NCBI GenBank assembly: GCA_964602475.1
Contig: CAZRRN010000052.1
Span: forward strand, 1 to 18,876
Source: SZUA-448 sp964602475
GTDB taxonomy: Bacteria > Bacillota > Clostridia > Lachnospirales > Lachnospiraceae
Reading direction: 5' to 3'
DNA: 18,876 bases
Numbering within the stretch: position 1 is the stretch's first letter; each line of letters starts with the position of its first letter. A program made the position numbers and the translations under genes. Positions 1 to 7,234 of this stretch are shown here, one piece after another. Under the pieces are notes generated by a model. It searched no databases and was not told where the DNA came from. It worked only from the letters and a program-made list of their open reading frames with translations.

Positions 1-441
1 TCTGAAAAGGAACTAAACAAGGAATTAAAGGACAGCCACAAAGAATATGAGCAGGTGAAGGCTCGTACTGCTAAGTTGGATACTATTATCCAAAGGCTTT
101 ACGAGGACAATGTGGAAGGCAAAATCAGTGATGAGCGCTTTATGAAAATGTCTGCTACATACGAAGCCGAGCAAAAAGAACTGAATGCCCGTGTGACTGA
201 CTTGCAAGACTTCATTGACCATGCTAAAGAAAAATCCCTCAATGCTGAGCACTTCCTGTCATTGGTCAGAAAGTACACAGACATCAAGGAGTTGGATGCC
301 GAGATTATTCGAGAGTTTGTTGAAAAGATAATCGTATTCAAAGCTGAAAAGATTGATGGTCACAGGACACAGCGTATTCAAATCATTTATAACTGTATCG
401 GAGCAGTGGAACTTCCGAGCAAGCAAGAAAAAACGGCATAG
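1..441 (+). CDS. Large serine recombinase, C-terminal part (partial, 5' end outside window)
   Basis: The frame is open from the first base to the TAG at 439-441, giving about 146 residues of a protein that starts upstream. The visible part is a charged, helix-rich segment with coiled-coil character (residues 1-75 of the fragment), then a tail with the pattern IIREFVEKIIVFKAEK and a final beta-rich RTQRIQIIYN segment. This matches the C-terminal region (DUF4368-type) of large serine recombinases of the TnpX/TndX kind, which excise and integrate conjugative or mobilizable transposons at short core sites. The catalytic serine domain is not in the window. In such elements the recombinase gene commonly sits at one end, so the element boundary probably lies shortly after 441. 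The recombinase family is fairly sure; the kind of element is inference. Confidence 0.85.
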   Translation, partial: SEKELNKELKDSHKEYEQVKARTAKLDTIIQRLYEDNVEGKISDERFMKMSATYEAEQKELNARVTDLQDFIDHAKEKSLNAEHFLSLVRKYTDIKELDAEIIREFVEKIIVFKAEKIDGHRTQRIQIIYNCIGAVELPSKQEKTA

Positions 442-469
442 CCGATTGTTACGACTATGCCGAATTTTT
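429..469. terminator. Bidirectional intrinsic terminator between recombinase and sipL
   Basis: CGGCATAG (434-441) pairs with CTATGCCG (455-462) around a 13-nt loop. The stem is flanked by an A-run at 428-433 and a T-run at 465-469, so either strand reads as a GC stem followed by a U-tract. It overlaps the recombinase stop codon and lies downstream of the convergent sipL gene, so it can serve both. Confidence 0.75.
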
Positions 470-592
470 CAAGGGAATAAAATCCCTTAGTGAAGCACCC
501 TTTTGCCGTCCCCTGTTTGCGTTGTTTTCCTTCAAAATGATACATCATGTTTCGAATATAGAGACTGTCTGGATGTAGGCGTTGTATATTTC
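442..592. other. Probable right boundary of the serine-recombinase element
   Basis: This 151-nt convergent gap contains the two hairpins listed separately and otherwise no gene. Because the recombinase gene is usually terminal in TnpX/TndX-type elements and sipL is a chromosomal sporulation gene, the element/chromosome junction should fall here. A small inverted repeat ATGAT-ac-ATCAT lies at 537-548. The exact core dinucleotide cannot be fixed without the other end of the element. Confidence 0.35.
471..488. repeat. Short perfect inverted repeat
   Basis: AAGGGA (471-476) and TCCCTT (483-488) form a 6-bp stem with a 6-nt loop directly after the bidirectional terminator. It may be an extra terminator stem or part of the mobile element's end. 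There is no long T-run after it. Confidence 0.4.
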
Positions 593-2158
593 TTAAAGCA
601 CTGGACATTCCCGGACAATCAGAAGCATTTTTCCCGGCTCAGGGGTGGAATCTCCAAGCTCATTCATGGACTGGATGGTTTCCGCAGTAGTTGAAAACCG
701 TTTTGCAATATCCCAGAGCGTATCCTGGGGCTTTACCGAATACCCTGTCATGGCAGGAGCAGAAGAACTAAGAGCGAGATCAAACGGCTCGGAACTGACC
801 TCGGAAAGGAGAGGCTTCTCCTGCTTACAGAATACGATGGAATCAAAGCTCAGACCGGCTTTGATTTCCAGAGTATCCTGTTCAATCTGCATTGCTGTGA
901 GCTGCTCCGGAACTCCGTGAACCTCATAAATACAGTTGGGATTAAAACCGTTTATTTCAATCGGAGCAGAGAACGGGAGAACCGCGGTCAGAACTTCAAG
1001 CGGTCGTGCGTCATCAGCGGAAATGTAAAAAATAGAAGCATCCACAACACCCTCTGCCAGGAGACCGTAATCCATCGGCTGGATGGAATCCAGCTTAACG
1101 GCAGCGCTGACATGGCAGAGCTGAAGGATTTTCGGATAATCCGCAGGGATAGTAATCTGTTCCGAGATTCTTGTACGGCTGTTATTTCTCTGCACCAGTG
1201 TTTCAAACTGAACCGGAGTGAATACAGGTATCAGGGTTTCCTTGAGTGAATACAGATCATCGATAATCTGCAGTTCTTGTTCTTCGTAAAGCCTGATTAC
1301 CAGATCGAGTAAAATTTCAAGCTCAAGACGCCGTTCTTCTCCGTCGGAATCCGGCTTCACTTCCAGAGAGCGTGAAGCCGGAAGAATGGTGATGTAAGGA
1401 ATCATGTTGTCGAGACAGCCGGGGCAGTCCACAACGGTGCTGATCGGGAGCTCGGTTTCATAATATTCCGGAATTCCGGCATCCCCTTCGGCAAGATAAC
1501 AGACGAATACGGAAAGCTCTCCGTTCAGGGTAAATTTGTCCGTCATCAGGCGGATATCAAGGTTATACGGACGGATTTCATAATAGAGTATTTCACTTAC
1601 AGCGGGCTTTGCATTCGGAATGGTAAGAACTTCTTTGATGCGGCAGCTGTCTCTGCGGCTGACTGCAATTCCGGTCAGAGGAAGCGATGCGTAGCGGATC
1701 ATTGTATTGCCATCGTTGTTAAGATCCACGGCGACATCGTGGGAATACAGCTCGTCAGACAGAACCGTCAGAAGAACTAGTGATCTTAAGGAGTATTTTC
1801 TGGAATTGATCATCCGGGAGGACAGATCTTCAAATTCCCAGCTTACAGAAATATCATCGGGCGAACAGCTTTCGTTCAGATTGACGGATTCATTGAACGG
1901 CAGCTCGCCCTGAAGAGTATGAAGCGGCCGAGAGGAATCCTCACTTATGTATAAAATCCGATACAGCAGAGTTCCGGTAATTAAAAGCTTTCCGTTCATC
2001 GGTTTCTTGTCGGTAATTTTTATCTCACCGTCTGTCTTAAGCAGACGGGCAATGTCCGGTTTGCTGTCGGGGACATTAAAATCGTCGTCGAGCGTAATCT
2101 GAAGGCTGCTTCTGCATTTCTGTCTGTTCATATAAATGTGCTTCCTGATAAGCTCCAA
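593..2158 (-). CDS. sipL: SPOCS (DUF3794) and LysM protein, SipL-like spore coat/engulfment factor
   Basis: The 521-residue product begins MELIRKHIYMNRQ and has the SPOCS-family signature LDDDFNVPDSKPDI at residues 23-36. A second SPOCS-like unit lies at about 325-450, and a LysM domain at 472-515 (YSVKPQDTLWDIAKRF). This is the architecture of Clostridioides difficile SipL, whose LysM domain binds the coat ATPase SpoIVA around the forespore; that role is family knowledge and is inferred here. The start is TTG at 2158, preceded by AAGGAGGA (2172-2165) with 6 nt spacing. The next ATG, at 2131, would cut off the conserved N-terminal HIYMNRQ segment. The gene is third in a sporulation/isoprenoid cluster after spoIIR and ispE, 101 nt downstream of ispE. 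Expression in the mother cell would be expected, but no convincing sigma-E promoter was seen. Confidence 0.85.
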   Translation of the reverse strand: MELIRKHIYMNRQKCRSSLQITLDDDFNVPDSKPDIARLLKTDGEIKITDKKPMNGKLLITGTLLYRILYISEDSSRPLHTLQGELPFNESVNLNESCSPDDISVSWEFEDLSSRMINSRKYSLRSLVLLTVLSDELYSHDVAVDLNNDGNTMIRYASLPLTGIAVSRRDSCRIKEVLTIPNAKPAVSEILYYEIRPYNLDIRLMTDKFTLNGELSVFVCYLAEGDAGIPEYYETELPISTVVDCPGCLDNMIPYITILPASRSLEVKPDSDGEERRLELEILLDLVIRLYEEQELQIIDDLYSLKETLIPVFTPVQFETLVQRNNSRTRISEQITIPADYPKILQLCHVSAAVKLDSIQPMDYGLLAEGVVDASIFYISADDARPLEVLTAVLPFSAPIEINGFNPNCIYEVHGVPEQLTAMQIEQDTLEIKAGLSFDSIVFCKQEKPLLSEVSSEPFDLALSSSAPAMTGYSVKPQDTLWDIAKRFSTTAETIQSMNELGDSTPEPGKMLLIVRECPVL

Positions 2159-2164
2159 AGAAAT

Positions 2165-2172
2165 TCCTCCTT
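2165..2172 (-). promoter_or_regulatory. Shine-Dalgarno that sets the TTG start of sipL
   Basis: On the minus strand AAGGAGGA lies 6 nt before TTG (2158-2156). No comparable site precedes ATG 2131, so the TTG start is preferred. Confidence 0.75.
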
Positions 2173-2259
2173 GCAATCTGTGGCAATCGGTTACCAGTGC
2201 AAGTATATGCGGAAGAATTTATGTGTAGTACAATATTTCCGGACAGAAATTTGCAAAGC

Positions 2260-3120
2260 TTAAGAAAGGCAGGTAAGAAAAGTCTGTCTGCCCAAGGCAT
2301 TGGACTTAAATCGATAAAAGGCTTTTTCGGCTTCTGCGCGATGCAAAAAAAGACCGAAGACAGAAGGACCGCTGCCGCTCATCAAAGAGCAGAGAGCCCC
2401 GAATTCCAGCATTTCGTTTTTAATTTCTGCAATTTCAGGATGGAGGGGAACGGAAACCGATTCGAGAACATTCCCAACAGAAGCGGAGAGCTTGGACAGA
2501 CTGCCCTGTTCGATTGCGGAAAGCATGGAATCAATATCCGGGTGCATGATTTGGTGATCCAGCGTAAGATGTTCATAAACAAACCGTGTAGAGAGACTGA
2601 TCTGGGGTTTTACAATTACGCAGTGACAGAAAGGAGCCTTTGACAGCGGAGTCAGCCTTTCGCCGATTCCTTCTGACAGAGCGGTACCTCCGGTCAGACA
2701 ATAAGGGACGTCAGCTCCGATTGTGACTCCAAGCGCAAGAAGCTCGGAAAGAGGGGCGTTGATATGAAACAGTTCGTTCATTCCGTGCAGAGCCGCTGCG
2801 GCATCAGAGCTCCCTCCGGCGAGGCCTGCAGCGACCGGAATCCGTTTATCGAGCGTGCAGGAGACACCATCAGCGATTCCGTAGGTATTACGGAATACAG
2901 AAACAGCTTTGTAGACCAGATTGTTCTCGTTTACCGGGAGAAAGTTGAGATTCGTCCTGAGAGAAATGGAATGATCTCTGGAACGCTGCAACATGAGCCG
3001 GTCGTGCAGACGGACGGTCTGCATGATCATGCGAACTTCATGGTAGCCGTCTTCCCTTCGGCGAAGTACATCCAGTGCGAGATTAATTTTAGCGGGTGCG
3101 TATTTTACTACTCTGTTCAT
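2260..3120 (-). CDS. ispE: 4-diphosphocytidyl-2-C-methyl-D-erythritol kinase IspE
   Basis: The product has 286 residues, the usual IspE length. IspE phosphorylates the 2-hydroxyl of CDP-methylerythritol with ATP in the cytoplasmic MEP pathway to isopentenyl diphosphate. Visible motifs are APAKINL (9-14, conserved Lys11), the GHMP ATP-binding loop PVAAGLAGGSSDAAA (95-109), GADVPY with catalytic Asp137, and the C-terminal MSGSGPSVFGLF motif. The start is ATG 3120 with CGGAGG 4-5 nt upstream, giving MNRVVKYAPAKINL; longer in-frame starts would add unrelated residues. Its first 32 nt overlap the 3' end of spoIIR, so translation may be coupled. It is followed by sipL on the same strand. The call is secure. 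Confidence 0.95.
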   Translation of the reverse strand: MNRVVKYAPAKINLALDVLRRREDGYHEVRMIMQTVRLHDRLMLQRSRDHSISLRTNLNFLPVNENNLVYKAVSVFRNTYGIADGVSCTLDKRIPVAAGLAGGSSDAAAALHGMNELFHINAPLSELLALGVTIGADVPYCLTGGTALSEGIGERLTPLSKAPFCHCVIVKPQISLSTRFVYEHLTLDHQIMHPDIDSMLSAIEQGSLSKLSASVGNVLESVSVPLHPEIAEIKNEMLEFGALCSLMSGSGPSVFGLFLHRAEAEKAFYRFKSNALGRQTFLTCLS

Positions 3121-3790
3121 CGTTCCTCCGAAGCAGATCCCTGATCCATTCCAGAATGCGAAATCTGATCTGTACATTGTATTCCTGTTTAAGGATAGCG
3201 TTGTATTCTTCATCTGTCAATAATATTTTCAGTTCATTTACCATGTCCTCCTGTTCAGCAATATAAGTACCCTCTACAAAGCAGAACCTTGGAAAAGCCA
3301 GACACCACCAGTTTTTTCCCTCTCCCTTTCCAAGTACAATACACAGAGTATCGTAGGTACCGGCAGGAATACAGAAGCTTCCGTACTGCCGAATGGGAAA
3401 ATACCGGCTTCCCAGTGTGACTTCGGCATGATAGGTTGCTCCGTTTGCGGCAAGAACTTCATTCGCCAGCTGCCGAATCTCGTCAAGAAGCGGAAGAAGA
3501 CAGTCAATGGCTGAGTTTTTATCTGTTACTGTATCCATCAGCGGAGCAAGATATGTACAGACTGCGTCTCTGACCTCCAGCTTTACTTCCTGTGCTGTTT
3601 CGGAGTCGTTATCAGCAAGAACATGAAAACGAAGCAGTTTATCGGCAAGCTGCTCCTGCAATACGGAGGAGACTGCTTCATTGGTGGCGGATCGAAGAGG
3701 CGTTGTTATATTTCCTGTAAATGATGCCTGCAGTTCTGTGAGTAGCAGGCATAGGAAAGTTCCGCATGCTGCGATTGTTTTTGTATACAT
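3089..3790 (-). CDS. spoIIR: Stage II sporulation protein R
   Basis: The 233-residue product has an N-terminal hydrophobic signal or anchor segment (residues 5-25). The SpoIIR hallmarks follow: FHVLADNDS (55-63), VKLEVRDAV, and GKGEGKNWWCLAFP (154-167). In Bacillus SpoIIR is made in the forespore under sigma-F and exported to the intermembrane space, where it triggers SpoIIGA to process pro-sigma-E in the mother cell; the same role is inferred here. ATG 3790 is chosen because GGAG (3800-3797) lies 6 nt upstream. An ATG at 3802 would add four residues (MEFF) but has no clear ribosome site. The 3' end overlaps ispE. No sigma-F promoter could be recognised upstream, though a strong palindrome is present at 3864-3887. 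Confidence 0.92.
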   Translation of the reverse strand: MYTKTIAACGTFLCLLLTELQASFTGNITTPLRSATNEAVSSVLQEQLADKLLRFHVLADNDSETAQEVKLEVRDAVCTYLAPLMDTVTDKNSAIDCLLPLLDEIRQLANEVLAANGATYHAEVTLGSRYFPIRQYGSFCIPAGTYDTLCIVLGKGEGKNWWCLAFPRFCFVEGTYIAEQEDMVNELKILLTDEEYNAILKQEYNVQIRFRILEWIRDLLRRNDEQSSKIRTR

Positions 3791-3863
3791 GAAAAACTCC
3801 ATATCTGCGCTGCTTTTACATATAACAGAATTTGTGTCAAGCACCGCGTGTGCACAAATCTGC

Positions 3864-3887
3864 ATGTGAAAGATTCATCTTTCACAT
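3864..3887. repeat. 10-bp perfect palindrome with 4-nt loop upstream of spoIIR
   Basis: ATGTGAAAGA (3864-3873) and TCTTTCACAT (3878-3887) are exact inverted repeats around TTCA. The palindrome is about 75 nt upstream of the spoIIR start. There is no T-run on either side, so it is not a classical terminator. It could be an operator for a dimeric regulator or an RNA hairpin in a spoIIR leader. Confidence 0.7.
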
Positions 3888-3902
3888 TAGGTTCCTCATT
3901 TT

Positions 3903-4050
3903 TGACTGATTTCGCCGCTGCTGCATGAGCGAGCTTTTGTTCTGTGCCGGTCTGCTGCTGCACGAGTAATCTTCCGTTCTGTGCCGGTCTGCTGCTGCAC
4001 GAGTAATCTTCCGTTCTGTGCCGGTCTGCCGCTGCATGAGTGAGCTTCCG
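3903..4050. repeat. 37-bp tandem repeats between spoIIR and ddl
   Basis: Two identical 37-bp units occupy 3940-3976 and 3977-4013, each starting TTCTGTGCCGG and ending AATCTTCCG. A third unit (4014-4050) differs at about four positions, and a decayed unit precedes them at 3903-3939. A short partial match continues after 4050. The unit length is not a multiple of three and no supported gene crosses it, so this is a non-coding minisatellite in the divergent spoIIR/ddl spacer. Confidence 0.85.
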
Positions 4051-4159
4051 GTCTGTAACGGTCTTGTCGGTATGGAAAGAGTATTCCCGCTCCTCCGGTT
4101 TCTAATCAGAGAAAGGAAAAAAGCGGCAGGATTTGCAATGTCGGAGCAGAGGTTTTACT

Positions 4160-4188
4160 TTGACTTTTATATACTGCTATGCTATCAT
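4160..4188 (+). promoter_or_regulatory. Sigma-A type promoter for the ddl-murI operon
   Basis: TTGACT (4160-4165) and TATCAT (4183-4188) are separated by exactly 17 nt, with an extended -10 TGC just before the hexamer. The predicted start is about 4195, some 30 nt before the ddl ATG. It is the only strong promoter seen ahead of the seven-gene run. Confidence 0.75.
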
Positions 4189-4226
4189 AAAGGATACAGC
4201 AAGAGGCATAGAGAAAGAGGAATTTT

Positions 4227-5333
4227 ATGGACAGCAAGAAGATTATTGCAGTAATATTCGGGGGACAGTCATCGGAACACGAGGTTTCCTGCGTGTCCGC
4301 TGTCACAATCATTTCTAATGTTGACAGTGAGAAGTATGATACACTTTTAATCGGAATCACCAAAGAGGGATGTTGGAAAAAGGTAGATTCAACAGAGCAG
4401 ATTAAAGACGGTTCCTGGCGGAACAGCAGGATTACAGCTGTCATTTCGCCGGATCGGACACAGCAGGCAGTGCTGCTGATTGACAATGATACAGAAGCCG
4501 GAGAACAGAGGCTGACGATACAGAAAATCGACGTGGTATTTCCAGCGCTTCATGGTCTGTTCGGCGAGGACGGGACACTTCAGGGACTTCTGGAGCTTTC
4601 GGGAATTCCTTATGTTGGATGTGGAGTTCTGGCTTCTGCACTTGCCATGGATAAATTGTTTACGAAGCAGATTGTAGCTCGGCTTGGAATACGGCAGGCG
4701 CACTGCGTTCCCGTATTCCGCAGGAAGCTTAATGACTGTGCGGGGGAAGCGGATCGTGTAGAAGCAGAGCTTAGCTATCCGGTATTTGTCAAGCCTTCCA
4801 ATGCAGGTTCCTCCTGTGGAGTGACGAAGGCACACAATCGTACCGAACTGCTTTCAGCACTGACAGAAGCAGCAAAATTTGACCGAAAGATTCTGGTAGA
4901 GGAAGCAATTGTCGGACGAGAGCTGGAATGTGCGGTGCTTGGCGGAGAGACGATATCTGCAGAAACCAGAGAAAACGATAAAGCGAAAGCTTCCGGTATC
5001 GGCGAGATTCTTGCTGCAGCGGAATTCTACGATTATGATGCGAAATACAATAACGAGGATTCCAAGACTGTGATTTCACCGGAGCTTCCGGAGGGCAAGG
5101 CACAGGAAATCGCAGAGGATGCAGTACGTATATTTACCGCGCTGGACGGATTCGGACTGGCACGTGTGGATTTCTTTCTGGAGGAGAGCTCCGGAGAAAT
5201 TGTCTTTAATGAAATCAATACACTTCCCGGATTTACTTCCATCAGCATGTATCCGATGCTGTGGGAAGCGAAAGGAATGAATAAAAAGCAGCTTGTGGAC
5301 ACACTGATCCGGCTGGCATTTCAAAGGGCATGA
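4227..5333 (+). CDS. ddl: D-alanine--D-alanine ligase
   Basis: The 368-residue product is of normal Ddl length. The enzyme joins two D-alanines with ATP to make the terminal dipeptide of peptidoglycan precursors, in the cytoplasm. Visible features are FGGQSSEHEVS (11-21; Glu17 is the first substrate-site residue), FPALHGLFGEDGT, the ATP-grasp segment FVKPSNAGSSCGV, the FYDYDAKY loop carrying the Tyr typical of D-Ala-D-Ala ligases, and the metal/substrate motif NEINTLPGFT near the C terminus. The Cys in SSCGV replaces the more usual Val and is probably neutral. The start ATG 4227 follows AGAGGAA. It is the first gene of the operon, and murI follows after 28 nt. Specificity for D-Ala rather than D-Ser or D-Lac is inferred from the FYDYDAKY loop. 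Confidence 0.95.
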   Translation: MDSKKIIAVIFGGQSSEHEVSCVSAVTIISNVDSEKYDTLLIGITKEGCWKKVDSTEQIKDGSWRNSRITAVISPDRTQQAVLLIDNDTEAGEQRLTIQKIDVVFPALHGLFGEDGTLQGLLELSGIPYVGCGVLASALAMDKLFTKQIVARLGIRQAHCVPVFRRKLNDCAGEADRVEAELSYPVFVKPSNAGSSCGVTKAHNRTELLSALTEAAKFDRKILVEEAIVGRELECAVLGGETISAETRENDKAKASGIGEILAAAEFYDYDAKYNNEDSKTVISPELPEGKAQEIAEDAVRIFTALDGFGLARVDFFLEESSGEIVFNEINTLPGFTSISMYPMLWEAKGMNKKQLVDTLIRLAFQRA

Positions 5334-5361
5334 ATGCAAACGAACCATGGGAGGCGGACAG

Positions 5362-6216
5362 ATGAACCGGTTGCCAATAGGAGTTTTTGATTCCGGAATC
5401 GGCGGACTGACGGTGATCAAGGAGATTATGAGTCAGCTGCCGGAAGAGAAAATCATATATTTTGGGGATACTGCGCGTGTTCCGTACGGAAATAAATCCG
5501 AAGAAACGATCATTGCCTACTCGAGGCAGATTATTCGGTTCCTTTTGGGTGCGGACACTGCGGCACCGAAGGTTAAGGCCATTGTTATTGCCTGTAACAC
5601 AGCCAGTGCAATTGCTCTGGATGCGGTAACACAGGAAACTCCGGTTCCGATTCTTGGCGTGGTAAAACCGGGTGCTGCTGCGGCGGTTAATGCAACAAGA
5701 AACGGACGAATCGGAGTGATTGCTACAGAAGGGACAATTCGAAGCAATATTTACAACGAGATTATCCGGAAAACAAATCCGGAGATCAGAGTTGTCGGGA
5801 AGGCCTGTCCACTTTTTGTCCCGCTTGTGGAAGAAGGCTGGGTACACACGCATGTTGCTCTCGAGGTTGCGGAGCACTATTTGAAGGATCTGCAGACCAG
5901 TGACATTGATTCTCTGGTGCTTGGGTGCACCCACTACCCGCTGATGCGCGATGTGATTCAGGAAATCATGGGTGACCGGGTTACTCTTGTCAATCCGGCA
6001 TATGAGACTGCGAAGAGCCTGAAGGAGTGTCTGCAAAAGCGGGAATTAGTCAATGACGGTCCAAGGGCAGTACAGCATGACCACGCATTTTATGTCAGTG
6101 ACGGTGCGGAGAAATTCAGGCTTTTTGCCAATTCTATTCTCCCGAAGGTGCGTCTTGAAACAACCGATGTCAACCTGGTGGAGATCGGACCGGAGGGCGC
6201 AAATGCCAGATTATAA
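5362..6216 (+). CDS. murI: Glutamate racemase
   Basis: The 284-residue product converts L-glutamate to D-glutamate for peptidoglycan, without cofactor, in the cytoplasm. It shows GVFDSGIGGLTV near the N terminus, GDTARVPYG, and the two catalytic cysteine motifs ACNTASA (Cys78) and GCTHYPL (Cys189 with His191). ATG 5362 is preferred over ATG 5347 because GGGAGG lies 7 nt before it and the product then starts MNRLPIGVFDSG. Its 3' end contains the ribosome site and start codon of a 19-codon minicistron (6203-6262). It is the second gene of the ddl operon. Confidence 0.95.
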   Translation: MNRLPIGVFDSGIGGLTVIKEIMSQLPEEKIIYFGDTARVPYGNKSEETIIAYSRQIIRFLLGADTAAPKVKAIVIACNTASAIALDAVTQETPVPILGVVKPGAAAAVNATRNGRIGVIATEGTIRSNIYNEIIRKTNPEIRVVGKACPLFVPLVEEGWVHTHVALEVAEHYLKDLQTSDIDSLVLGCTHYPLMRDVIQEIMGDRVTLVNPAYETAKSLKECLQKRELVNDGPRAVQHDHAFYVSDGAEKFRLFANSILPKVRLETTDVNLVEIGPEGANARL

Positions 6217-6262
6217 AGTCGCCATATTAGGAAAAGTTAACGAGAAAGCGTTGTTAGTATGA
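6203..6262 (+). CDS. 19-codon minicistron coupling murI to the DUF1934 gene
   Basis: ATG 6203 has a strong ribosome site, CGGAGGG (6191-6197), 5 nt upstream. The frame reads MPDYKVAILGKVNEKALLV and stops at TGA 6260-6262. That TGA shares four bases (ATGA) with the start of the following DUF1934 gene, which has only a very weak site of its own. The first 14 nt overlap the end of murI in another frame. The simplest reading is a translational-coupling leader that delivers ribosomes to the downstream start. A functional micropeptide is possible but unsupported. Confidence 0.5.
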   Translation: MPDYKVAILGKVNEKALLV

Positions 6263-6699
6263 CAAAAAATGTTCTTGTTTCAATTTCGGGACTGCAGACG
6301 GCTGTAGACGAAAAAGAGACTATTGAAGTTATTAACCGCGGAGAGTATTATTTTCGCGGAGGGAAGCATTATATCCGCTATGAAGAGAATACAGACGAAG
6401 CAACAAATACAATGGACACACGTTGCATGATGAAGATTTCCGGGACGCAGCTTGAAATCGTTAAGAAGGGCGATGTGAGCACCCGTATGCTGTTTGAAAA
6501 AGGTGCGACCACCATCAGCAGTTATTCCACACCGATCGGAGAACTGACGGTAGGAATTACAACACAGTCCGTACGGGTTACAGAATCGGACCACGAGCTG
6601 AGTGCGGAGCTGTTCTATTCTCTGGATGTCAACTGTAACCTCGTTGCAGAATGCCACCTTACCATCCGGGTCAGTGACAGTCCGGAGACTATACTATAA
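6259..6699 (+). CDS. DUF1934 (YwiB-like) beta-barrel protein
   Basis: The 146-residue product is small, soluble and mostly beta-strand. It shows the DUF1934/YwiB pattern: VLVSISGLQ at the start, YYFRGGKHYIRYEE, then alternating strands ending in CNLVAECHLTIRV. YwiB of Bacillus is a calycin-like barrel of unknown function. ATG 6259 is the only in-frame start after an in-frame TAA about 20 nt upstream. It lacks a good Shine-Dalgarno, and its ATG overlaps the TGA of the minicistron, so coupling is likely. It lies between murI and the dihydrofolate reductase gene in the same operon. The family call is good and the function is unknown. Confidence 0.8.
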   Translation: MTKNVLVSISGLQTAVDEKETIEVINRGEYYFRGGKHYIRYEENTDEATNTMDTRCMMKISGTQLEIVKKGDVSTRMLFEKGATTISSYSTPIGELTVGITTQSVRVTESDHELSAELFYSLDVNCNLVAECHLTIRVSDSPETIL

Positions 6700-6719
6700 G
6701 TAACGGAAAAGGGGAGAAG

Positions 6720-7217
6720 ATGCTGTCAGTCATTGTGGCGATTTCAAAGAATTATGTGATTGGAAACGGAGGAAAGATTCCCTGGAAAATCAAAGGAGAG
6801 CAGCGCCGGTTCAAGGAGCTTACTACCGGACATACTATTATTATGGGGCGCCGGTCTTTTCAGGAGATTGGACATCCGCTGGCGAACCGAAGAACGATTC
6901 TGATTTCCAAAACCTTTTCCTATGAGGACGAAAACTGTACTACGGCGGGAAGTCTGCAGGAAGCTCTGAAGCTGGCGGATCCGGAGCATAACGAGGTTTA
7001 TATTGCCGGCGGAGCAATGCTGTACAAGGAAGCCCTTCCGCTTGCAGACCGGCTGTATGTGACGCATATTGAGCTTGAAGTTGAAGGAGACACGTATTTC
7101 CCGGAATTTGACCGGACGCAGTACCGCGTTATTTCCGAAGAATCAATAGAAGGTGAAATACCGTACACCTATACCGTATACGAACGCATTGTAAAGGACA
7201 CATTTTCGTGTGACTGA
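6720..7217 (+). CDS. folA: Dihydrofolate reductase
   Basis: The 165-residue product is of DHFR length; the enzyme reduces dihydrofolate to tetrahydrofolate with NADPH. Visible motifs are VIVAISKNYVIGNGGKIPW (4-22), FKELTTGHTIIMGRRSF (NADPH site), YIAGGAMLYKEALPLAD, and VEGDTYFP. Position 27, the catalytic acid that is Asp in Escherichia coli, is Glu here (PWKIKGEQRRF), as in vertebrate enzymes and some clostridial ones. The start ATG 6720 follows AAGGGGAG. It sits 20 nt after the DUF1934 gene and 17 nt before the alpha/beta hydrolase. No thymidylate synthase gene is in the window. Confidence 0.93.
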   Translation: MLSVIVAISKNYVIGNGGKIPWKIKGEQRRFKELTTGHTIIMGRRSFQEIGHPLANRRTILISKTFSYEDENCTTAGSLQEALKLADPEHNEVYIAGGAMLYKEALPLADRLYVTHIELEVEGDTYFPEFDRTQYRVISEESIEGEIPYTYTVYERIVKDTFSCD

Positions 7218-7234
7218 GCAGACAGGAGGCAGAA

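Larger units (their letters stand above)
3891..4226. other. Gene-free divergent spacer
   Basis: This stretch holds the 37-bp repeats and the ddl promoter, which are listed separately. Short open frames across it have no ribosome sites or recognisable products. Confidence 0.6.

Noticed and set aside
2202..2209. CATATACT on the minus strand as a sigma-E -10 for sipL
   Set aside because: It resembles CATACANT, but no suitable -35 was found at the right distance.
2197..2643. 148-codon plus-strand frame across ispE
   Set aside because: It is a shadow of ispE, whose motifs are clear on the minus strand.
3835..3840. TTGACA on the minus strand as a spoIIR -35 element
   Set aside because: No -10 hexamer lies 16-18 nt downstream; the TATATG nearby is too close. 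spoIIR is also expected to use sigma-F.
4389..4835. 148-codon open frame antisense to ddl
   Set aside because: It is opposite the well-supported ddl gene and shows no family features.
5242..6036. 264-codon open frame antisense to murI
   Set aside because: It has no ribosome site or recognisable domain and lies fully opposite a certain gene; it is a composition shadow.
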